Source: Kineococcus aurantiacus (GTDB lineage Bacteria > Actinomycetota > Actinomycetes > Actinomycetales > Kineococcaceae). From it: a stretch of DNA of 64,000 nucleotides. This document shows positions 58,697 through 64,000 of this stretch, one piece after another (position 1 is the first letter of the stretch; each line of letters begins with the position of its first letter). The position numbers and the translations under genes are program-made. The notes under the pieces are model-generated. The model did not search any database, was not told where the DNA came from, and worked only from the letters and a program-made list of their open reading frames with translations. The DNA is taken from positions 620,001 through 684,000 of the forward strand of contig NZ_JACCBB010000001.1 of NCBI RefSeq assembly GCF_013409345.1, written 5' to 3'.

Positions 58697-60196
58697 GTGC
58701 CGCGCCTCCTCCTCAGCAGCAAGTCGGTCAAGAGCGTGTCCGTGGACGCCCTGGTGCTGGGGCTCGCCCCCGCACCGGCCGGGAAGTCCACCGCGCCGGT
58801 CCTGCTCGGGGGTGAGGACCTGCCCCGCGCCACCCGCGGGGCGCTCGTCGACGCGGCCGTCTCCCTCGGCGCCACCGGCGCGGCCGGTCAGGTGCACCTG
58901 GTCCCCGGGGTGAGCGGGCTGTCCACCTCGCTGGTGGCCCTGGCCGGGGTGGGCACCGCCCCCGACCACGAGACCCTGCGCCGCAGCGCGGGTGCGGCCG
59001 CGCGGGCGCTGGCCGGTCAGCGCCGCGTCGCCTTCGCCCTGCCCGTCCCCGACGCCGCGTCGGTCGCGGCGGTGGCCGAGGGTGCCGCGCTCGGCGCCTA
59101 CGCCTTCACGCGCTACCGGGCCGCGACGCGCGAGCCGGTGGCCGAGGTGACCCTGCTGGTCGACAAGCCGCGGGACAAGGCGGTGCGCGCGGCGCTCGAC
59201 CGCGCCGGGGTGCTGGCCGCGGCCGTCACGACGGCCCGCGACCTGGTCAACACCGCCCCGGCCGACCTGGCTCCGGCCGACCTGGCCGCCGCGGCGGTGC
59301 GCCTGGCGGCGGACGGGAAGCTGACGGCCCGCGTCCTGGACGAGGACGCGCTGGCGGCCGGGGGCTACGGCGGCATCCTGGGGGTCGGGCAGGGGTCCTC
59401 GCGCCCGCCGCGGCTCGTCGTCGTCGAGCACGCGCCGGCCCGGGCGAAGGGGCACCTGGCCTTCGTCGGCAAGGGCATCACGTTCGACTCCGGCGGCCTG
59501 TCGATCAAGCCGGCCGCCGGCATGGAGACGATGAAGAGCGACATGTCGGGGGCGGCCGCGGTCCTGGCCGCGGTGCGCGCCGCGGCCGACCTGGACCTGC
59601 CCGTGAAGGTCACCGGGTGGCTCGCCGTGGCCGAGAACATGCCCTCGGGCACCGCGATCCGGCCCTCGGACGTCCTGACGATGTTCGGCGGCACGACCGT
59701 GGAGGTGCTCAACACCGACGCCGAGGGCCGCCTGGTCCTGGGCGACGCCCTCGTCGCCGCCTCGGCCGAGCAGCCGGACGCCATCGTCGACGTCGCGACC
59801 CTGACCGGTGCGCAGGTCGTCGCGCTGGGCAACCGCGTCTCGGGGGTCATGGGCAACGACGACGACTTCCGGGCGCGGGTGCTGGCCGCGGCCGAGCGGG
59901 CCGGTGAGTCGTTCTGGCCCATGCCGTTGCCGGAGGAGCTGCGGGCCACGCTGGACTCCCCCGTCGCCGACCTGGCCAACATCGGCGACCGCGCCGGCGG
60001 GATGCTCGTGGCCGCGGTCTTCCTGCGCGAGTTCATCGGTTCGGGCCCGGCCGGGGCCCCGATCCCGTGGGCCCACCTGGACATCGCCGGCCCGGCCTTC
60101 GCGACGGGCGAACCGTGGGGCTACACGCACCGCGGGGGCACCGGGGTGGCCGTCCGCACGCTGGTGGCCCTGGCTGAGGACCACGCCGGGCGCTGA
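58697..60196 (+). CDS. pepA: Leucyl aminopeptidase (M17)
   Basis: A 499-residue dinuclear-metal aminopeptidase, cytosolic and typically hexameric. The C-terminal catalytic domain carries V-G-K-G-I-T-F-D-S-G-G near residue 257 (metal Lys and Asp), S-D-M-S-G-A-A near 279, and the signature N-T-D-A-E-G-R-L near 338, followed by D-V-A-T-L-T-G. All metal ligands are intact. The N-terminal macro-like domain covers residues 1-170. Position matches mycobacterial pepB. It starts from a very short bidirectional promoter region shared with the GNAT gene. Confidence 0.93.
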   Translation: MPRLLLSSKSVKSVSVDALVLGLAPAPAGKSTAPVLLGGEDLPRATRGALVDAAVSLGATGAAGQVHLVPGVSGLSTSLVALAGVGTAPDHETLRRSAGAAARALAGQRRVAFALPVPDAASVAAVAEGAALGAYAFTRYRAATREPVAEVTLLVDKPRDKAVRAALDRAGVLAAAVTTARDLVNTAPADLAPADLAAAAVRLAADGKLTARVLDEDALAAGGYGGILGVGQGSSRPPRLVVVEHAPARAKGHLAFVGKGITFDSGGLSIKPAAGMETMKSDMSGAAAVLAAVRAAADLDLPVKVTGWLAVAENMPSGTAIRPSDVLTMFGGTTVEVLNTDAEGRLVLGDALVAASAEQPDAIVDVATLTGAQVVALGNRVSGVMGNDDDFRARVLAAAERAGESFWPMPLPEELRATLDSPVADLANIGDRAGGMLVAAVFLREFIGSGPAGAPIPWAHLDIAGPAFATGEPWGYTHRGGTGVAVRTLVALAEDHAGR

Positions 60197-60319
60197 GGCG
60201 CCGCGGCGGCCCGCGGGGCGCCACCGGGGAGGGCCCGAGGTGACGTTCCTGCCGTGGACGACTGCCCGCCGCGGGGGGTTCACCACCCGTTTCCTTGATC
60301 GGGAATGGTGGCCGAGCGC

Positions 60320-60381
60320 TTTCACGTGATCCTTTTCACGGCAAATCGTGCACTGTACGCAACCGCGTATATGCTTATAGT
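60320..60381 (+). promoter_or_regulatory. AT-rich promoter region of the heptapeptide-repeat gene
   Basis: The gap 60197-60472 contains the most AT-rich intergenic stretch I saw outside the left end. It holds a direct repeat TTTCACG (60320-60326 and 60334-60340, 14 bases apart) and TATAGT at 60376-60381, close to the housekeeping -10 consensus. This gives a leader of about 85 nt ending in GGAGG before the ATG. No clear -35 was identified. Confidence 0.45.
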
Positions 60382-60472
60382 GACGACCTAGTTCGGGGGC
60401 GTCACTCCGACCGGTTCGGTTCACCCACCCAGACACCCCGGTGTGCACCGGGGCACACGTCACGGAGGCACC

Positions 60473-61003
60473 ATGTCCACGCGTCCCACCACCGTCGCGC
60501 GCCTCGCCCGTCGCGCTGCCCTGTCCCTCACCGCGGCGGCCGTCCTGGCCGGTGGCGGACTGGGTGCGGCGACCTCGGCCTCGGCGGCGCCCACCACGGT
60601 GGCCGGCAGCGTGCAGCTCACCACGGCCGCGTCGACGACGAGCACCGTGGCGCGCAAGGAGTCCACGATCACGCGCAAGGAGTCGACCGTGGCGCGCAAG
60701 GAATCCACGGTCGCCCGCAAGGAGTCCACCGTCGCCCGCAAGGAATCCACGGTCGCCCGCAAGGAGTCCACCGTGGCACGCAAGGAGTCCGGCGTGGCGC
60801 GCAAGGAGTCGACCGTGGCCCGCAAGGAGTCCACCGTCGCGCGCAAGGAGTCGACCGTGGCCCGCAAGGAGTCCACCGTCGCCCGCAAGGAGTCCACCGT
60901 CGCCCGCAAAGAGTCCACCGTCGCCCGCAAGGAGTCCACCGTGGCCCGCAAAGAGTCCACCGTGGCCCGCAAGGAGTCCGGCACCACCGAGAAGGAGCGC
61001 TGA
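60473..61003 (+). CDS. Secreted (TVARKES)n heptapeptide-repeat protein
   Basis: A 176-residue protein I cannot assign to a family. A signal peptide (R-L-A-R-R then a hydrophobic core and S-A-S-A-A near residue 38) precedes a short Thr/Ser linker. Residues 58-169 are 16 consecutive copies of T-V-A-R-K-E-S, with only two variants (T-I-T-R-K-E-S and G-V-A-R-K-E-S), then a degenerate last unit G-T-T-E-K-E-R. The mature protein is highly charged, with no Cys, no anchor and no enzyme domain. Repeats lack the a/d hydrophobic spacing of a coiled coil, so an extended or disordered polymer at the cell wall is one guess. It has its own promoter, a GGAGG site and a terminator. Confidence 0.75.
   Translation: MSTRPTTVARLARRAALSLTAAAVLAGGGLGAATSASAAPTTVAGSVQLTTAASTTSTVARKESTITRKESTVARKESTVARKESTVARKESTVARKESTVARKESGVARKESTVARKESTVARKESTVARKESTVARKESTVARKESTVARKESTVARKESTVARKESGTTEKER
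60644..61000 (+). repeat. 21-bp tandem repeat array coding for TVARKES
   Basis: Seventeen consecutive 21-bp units in perfect register, the last one degenerate. Differences between units are almost all at third codon positions (GTG/GTC, GCC/GCG/GCA, AAG/AAA, GAG/GAA, TCC/TCG). All other frames are also open because 21 is a multiple of three. Confidence 0.92.
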
Positions 61004-61033
61004 CCGGTCCCACCGGCTCGACCCCCCGACACG

Positions 61034-61063
61034 ACGGCACCTCCCCACCCGGGGAGGTGCCGT
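61034..61063 (+). terminator. Terminator after the repeat-protein gene
   Basis: A 13-bp perfect stem ACGGCACCTCCCC / GGGGAGGTGCCGT with 4-base loop, 30 bases after the stop. Confidence 0.82.
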
Positions 61064-61192
61064 TCCGTCGTCCGGGGCCGTCCGCCGCCCGCGGCGCGGA
61101 CGGCGAGCACCCCCTCGCACCGCACCCGCGGCGGTGGTGAGAGGATCCGAGAGCAGCAGTCGCCAGCACACAGCCGACTTCAGGAGCATTTC

Positions 61193-62572
61193 GTGGCAGG
61201 TGCCGCCGGGCAGGAGTACGACGTCGTCATCCTCGGGGGAGGCAGTGGTGGCTACGCGGCCGCCCTGCGCGCCGCCGAACTGGGCCTTTCCGTGGCCCTC
61301 GTGGAGAAGGACCTGCTGGGGGGGACCTGCCTGCACCGCGGCTGCATCCCCACCAAGGCCCTCCTGCACGCGGCCGAGGTCGCGGACACGGCCCGCGAGT
61401 CCGAGACGTTCGGCGTGCGCGCCAGTCTCGACTCCATCGACATGGCCGGGGTCAACAAGTACAAGGACGGCGTCATCGCCCGCCTGTACAAGGGCCTGCA
61501 GGGCCTGGTGAAGTCCCGCAAGGTCGAGCTCGTCGCCGGTACCGGCAAGCTCGTGGCGAAGAACGTGGTCGAGGTCGACGGCGTCCGCTACACCGGCAAG
61601 AACGTCGTCCTCGCCTCCGGCTCCTACTCCCGCAGCCTGCCGGGCCTGGAGATCGGCGGCCGCGTCGTGACGAGCGAGCAGGCGCTGACCCTGGACTCGG
61701 TCCCCGAGAAGGTCGTCGTCCTCGGCGGCGGCGTCATCGGCGTGGAGTTCGCCAGCGTCTGGCGGTCCTTCGGCGCGGACGTCACGATCGTCGAGGCCCT
61801 GCCGCACCTGGCCCCGCTCGAGGACGAGGCGATCAGCAAGGGCCTCGAGCGCGCGTTCCGCAAGCGCGGCATCAAGTTCTCCCTCGGCGTCCGCTTCGCC
61901 GGGGTCGAGCAGTCCGACTCCGGCGTCGTCGTCAAGCTCGAGGACGGCAAGACCTTCGAGGCCGACCTCCTGCTCGTCGCCGTCGGCCGTGGCCCGAACA
62001 CCGCCGGCCTGGGCTACGAGGAGCAGGGCGTCACGATGGACCGCGGGTTCGTCCTGACGAACGAGCGCCTGCAGACCAGCGTCCCCGGCGTCTACGCCGT
62101 CGGCGACATCGTCCCGGGCCTGCAGCTGGCCCACCGCGGCTTCGCGCAGGGCATCTTCGTCGCCGAGGAGATCGCCGGGCTGGACCCCCAGCCGGTCGAC
62201 GAGCTCGGCATCCCGAAGGTCACCTACTGCGAACCCGAGATCGCCTCCGTGGGGGTGACCGAGGCCAAGGCCCGCGAGAAGTTCGGCGACGTCGACGTCC
62301 TGGAGTACAACCTCGGCGGCAACGGCAAGAGCCAGATCCTGGGCACGACCGGTTTCGTGAAGCTGGTGCGGCAGAAGGACGGTCCCGTGGTGGGCATCCA
62401 CATGATCGGCTCGCGCATCAGCGAGCAGGTCGGTGAGGCGCAGCTCATCGTGAACTGGGAGGCCTACCCCGAGGACGTCGCCGCCCTCGTCCACACGCAC
62501 CCGACGCAGAACGAGGCCGTCGGCGAGGCGTTCCTGGCGCTGGCCGGCAAGCCGCTGCACTCGCACTCCTAG
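61193..62572 (+). CDS. lpd: Dihydrolipoyl dehydrogenase
   Basis: A 459-residue FAD-dependent E3 component. The FAD motif is V-I-L-G-G-G-S-G-G-Y near residue 11. The redox disulfide is in G-G-T-C-L-H-R-G-C-I-P-T-K near 43-55 (C-x4-C). The NAD motif is V-L-G-G-G-V-I-G-V-E near 180, and the interface catalytic dyad H-T-H-P-T-Q-N-E is near 437-444. It reoxidises dihydrolipoamide on the E2 encoded immediately downstream. GTG 61193 has AGGAGC 7 bases upstream. Confidence 0.95.
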   Translation: MAGAAGQEYDVVILGGGSGGYAAALRAAELGLSVALVEKDLLGGTCLHRGCIPTKALLHAAEVADTARESETFGVRASLDSIDMAGVNKYKDGVIARLYKGLQGLVKSRKVELVAGTGKLVAKNVVEVDGVRYTGKNVVLASGSYSRSLPGLEIGGRVVTSEQALTLDSVPEKVVVLGGGVIGVEFASVWRSFGADVTIVEALPHLAPLEDEAISKGLERAFRKRGIKFSLGVRFAGVEQSDSGVVVKLEDGKTFEADLLLVAVGRGPNTAGLGYEEQGVTMDRGFVLTNERLQTSVPGVYAVGDIVPGLQLAHRGFAQGIFVAEEIAGLDPQPVDELGIPKVTYCEPEIASVGVTEAKAREKFGDVDVLEYNLGGNGKSQILGTTGFVKLVRQKDGPVVGIHMIGSRISEQVGEAQLIVNWEAYPEDVAALVHTHPTQNEAVGEAFLALAGKPLHSHS

Positions 62573-62641
62573 CCGACCCGAACACCCCCGACCACGGCGT
62601 CTCCGAGACGCCGGAGACCGCCCGTGAGGAGAACCGAACAG

Positions 62642-64000
62642 ATGTCGAACTCGGTGCAGATGCCCGCTCTCGGCGAGAGCGTGACCGAGGGCACCGTCAC
62701 CCGGTGGCTGAAGCAGGTCGGCGACACCGTCGCCGTGGACGAGCCCCTGCTGGAGGTGTCCACCGACAAGGTCGACACCGAGATCCCCTCCCCGGTCGCC
62801 GGCGTGCTCCTGGAGATCCTCGTGCCCGAGGACGAGACCGCCGAGGTGGGGGCCGAGCTGGCCCGCGTGGGGGACGCCTCCGAGCAGGGCGGCGCCGCCG
62901 AGGCGCCGGCCCCCCAGCAGGAGTCCGCGCCCACCCCGCCGAGCACCCAGGACGCGCAGGCCGCCCCCGAGTCGGCGCAGGAGCCGGACCCGGAGCAGCC
63001 GCCCGCCGCGGCCGCGGCCCCCAGCACGGGGGGTTCGGGCTCCGGTCAGGCCGTCCAGATGCCGGCGCTGGGCGAGTCCGTCACCGAGGGCACCGTCACG
63101 CGCTGGCTCAAGGCCGTCGGGGACACCGTCGAGGTCGACGAACCGCTGCTGGAGGTGTCCACCGACAAGGTCGACACCGAGATCCCCTCCCCCGTGGCCG
63201 GGACGCTGCTGGAGATCCTCGTCGGCGAGGACGAGACCGCCGAGGTGGGGGCCGACCTGGCCCGCATCGGCGACGCCTCCCAGGCCTCCAGCCCGGCCCC
63301 GAGCTCGCCCGCGCCGCAGCAGGAACCGGCTGCGCAGGAGAGCGCACCGCAGGAGGAGTCCCTCGCGGACGAGGTCGCGGAGCGGGAGGAGGCGCGCTCG
63401 CAGGCCGAGGCCGCGACCCAGCCGTCGGCCGCCCCGGCCGCCGAGCCCGCCTCGGCCCCGGCGCAGAGCGCCCCGCCGGCCCAGCCGGCCGCCCCGGCGC
63501 AGCCGGCACCCGCCGCCCCCGCCCAGCCCGAGGCCACCGGGGGGAGCACGTACGTGACCCCGCTGGTCCGCAAGCTCGCCAAGGACCTCGGGGTTGACCT
63601 GTCCTCCGTCACGGGCACCGGCGTCGGCGGGCGCGTCCGCAAGCAGGACGTGCAGGAGGCCGCCGACAAGGCCAAGGCCGCCGCGGCCGCGGCCGCCGCA
63701 CCGGCTCCCGCCCCCGCCGCCCCCTCGGCGCCGGCTCCCGCGGCCGCCCCCGCGGTGGAGGTCTCGCCCAAGCGCGGCACGACCGAGAAGATGTCGCGCC
63801 TGCGCAAGGTCATCGCCCAGCGGATGAAGGAGTCGCTGCAGAACTCCGCGCAGCTGACCACCGTCATCGAGGTCGACGTGACCCGGATCGCCCGGCTGCG
63901 GGCCCGCGCCAAGGACTCCTTCGCGGCGACCGAGGGCGCGAAGCTGACGTTCCTGCCGTTCTTCGTCAAGGCCACGGTCGAGGCGCTCAAGCAGCACCCC
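62642..64000 (+). CDS. sucB: 2-oxoacid dehydrogenase E2 (SucB/DlaT), 3' end outside window
   Basis: 453 codons are visible and the frame runs off the window without a stop. Two lipoyl domains of 76 residues each (62654-62881 and 63053-63280) are almost identical, each with the lipoylated Lys in [10 protein letters not shown]. Ala/Pro/Glu-rich linkers separate them. A peripheral-subunit-binding domain follows near residue 305 ([16 protein letters not shown]). The catalytic acyltransferase domain begins near 380 ([12 protein letters not shown]). Its active-site H-x3-D-G would lie beyond the window. GTGAGGAG precedes the ATG. It follows lpd by 69 bases with only a weak GGCGTCT/AGACGCC hairpin between, so co-transcription is likely. 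In mycobacteria this position is dlaT. Confidence 0.93.
   Translation, partial: MSNSVQMPALGESVTEGTVTRWLKQVGDTVAVDEPLLEVSTDKVDTEIPSPVAGVLLEILVPEDETAEVGAELARVGDASEQGGAAEAPAPQQESAPTPPSTQDAQAAPESAQEPDPEQPPAAAAAPSTGGSGSGQAVQMPALGESVTEGTVTRWLKAVGDTVEVDEPLLEVSTDKVDTEIPSPVAGTLLEILVGEDETAEVGADLARIGDASQASSPAPSSPAPQQEPAAQESAPQEESLADEVAEREEARSQAEAATQPSAAPAAEPASAPAQSAPPAQPAAPAQPAPAAPAQPEATGGSTYVTPLVRKLAKDLGVDLSSVTGTGVGGRVRKQDVQEAADKAKAAAAAAAAPAPAPAAPSAPAPAAAPAVEVSPKRGTTEKMSRLRKVIAQRMKESLQNSAQLTTVIEVDVTRIARLRARAKDSFAATEGAKLTFLPFFVKATVEALKQHP

Noticed and set aside
60644-61000. 21-bp repeats as a CRISPR array or minisatellite
   Set aside because: There are no spacers between units, units are contiguous and in frame, and cas genes are absent. 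The array lies wholly within a gene with signal peptide and ribosome site.
60460-61125. Antisense (DSLRATV)n gene
   Set aside because: No signal, ribosome site or promoter was seen for it, and the plus frame has all three. It is kept as a finding because the sequence alone cannot exclude it.
56675-63997. Very long minus-strand open frame of about 2,440 codons
   Set aside because: It lies antisense to well-supported genes (CobT-like, PepA, Lpd, E2), is extremely Arg/Gly/Asp-rich without domain structure, and exists only because stop codons are rare in such GC-rich DNA.
1-64000. tRNA, rRNA, insertion sequences, prophage or attachment sites
   Set aside because: None was recognised. The only hints of transfer are the composition change before about 560 and the AT-rich promoter near 60350, neither with transposase or integrase genes.

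Overview
The window is very GC-rich DNA with short intergenic gaps, many GTG starts and frequent 4-base start/stop overlaps. The gene content is actinobacterial: class II DAHP synthase, a PASTA kinase, the ctaE-qcrCAB / ctaCDF respiratory genes, DUF3043, an Rv2175c-type regulator, and the run trpD-ctaE-qcrCAB-ctaF-D-C-iscA-cobT-pepA-dlaT. That order broadly follows Mycobacterium tuberculosis Rv2173-Rv2215. Adding the acyclic carotenoid cluster, my best guess is the Kineosporiaceae (Kineococcus-like). This guess comes from memory of gene content, not from a search.

Layout. 1-1,200: two secreted-type proteins, with visibly lower GC up to about 560. 1,260-2,630: a YbaK deacylase and an alpha/beta hydrolase. 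2,639-11,079: a carotenoid cluster (CrtA-like, CruF, glycosyltransferase, CrtD/CrtI-like, CDP-alcohol phosphatidyltransferase, GGPP synthase, CrtI, CrtB). 11,069-18,082: Rv2175c-type regulator, LysM lytic transglycosylase, PASTA kinase, DAHP synthase, phosphofructokinase with PPi-type residues, and PlsC. 18,160-31,546: two ROK glucokinases, FadD15-type ligase, GT87 and PimB-type mannosyltransferases, a metallopeptidase-like lipoprotein, a CxxC miniprotein, a DEDD/GIY-YIG nuclease, a stand-alone Lrp ligand domain and TrpD. 31,868-46,884: the cytochrome bcc-aa3 genes, with an SDR, a flippase-like protein and an L,D-transpeptidase between the two blocks, then Aat, IscA/ErpA, an M20 peptidase, DUF3043 and CtaA. 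46,910-58,674: an aldo/keto reductase, two MFS transporters, PyrD, a Gfo/Idh oxidoreductase, an aldehyde dehydrogenase/DUF779/GAF-regulator module, a CobT-like protein and a GNAT. 58,697-64,000: leucyl aminopeptidase, a secreted heptapeptide-repeat protein, Lpd and the start of a 2-oxoacid dehydrogenase E2.

Two things stand out. First, about 25 genes have a TANNNT-like -10 hexamer ending 5-8 bases before the start codon. This implies widespread leaderless transcripts and was used to choose many starts. In the clearest case two divergent genes share a 22-bp intergenic region in which the two -10 boxes overlap. Second, 60,473-61,003 encodes a secreted protein made almost entirely of a (T-V-A-R-K-E-S)n heptapeptide behind its own relatively AT-rich promoter region. 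I do not recognise this family, and it is the best candidate here for something undescribed. No tRNA, rRNA, CRISPR array, insertion sequence or prophage was seen.
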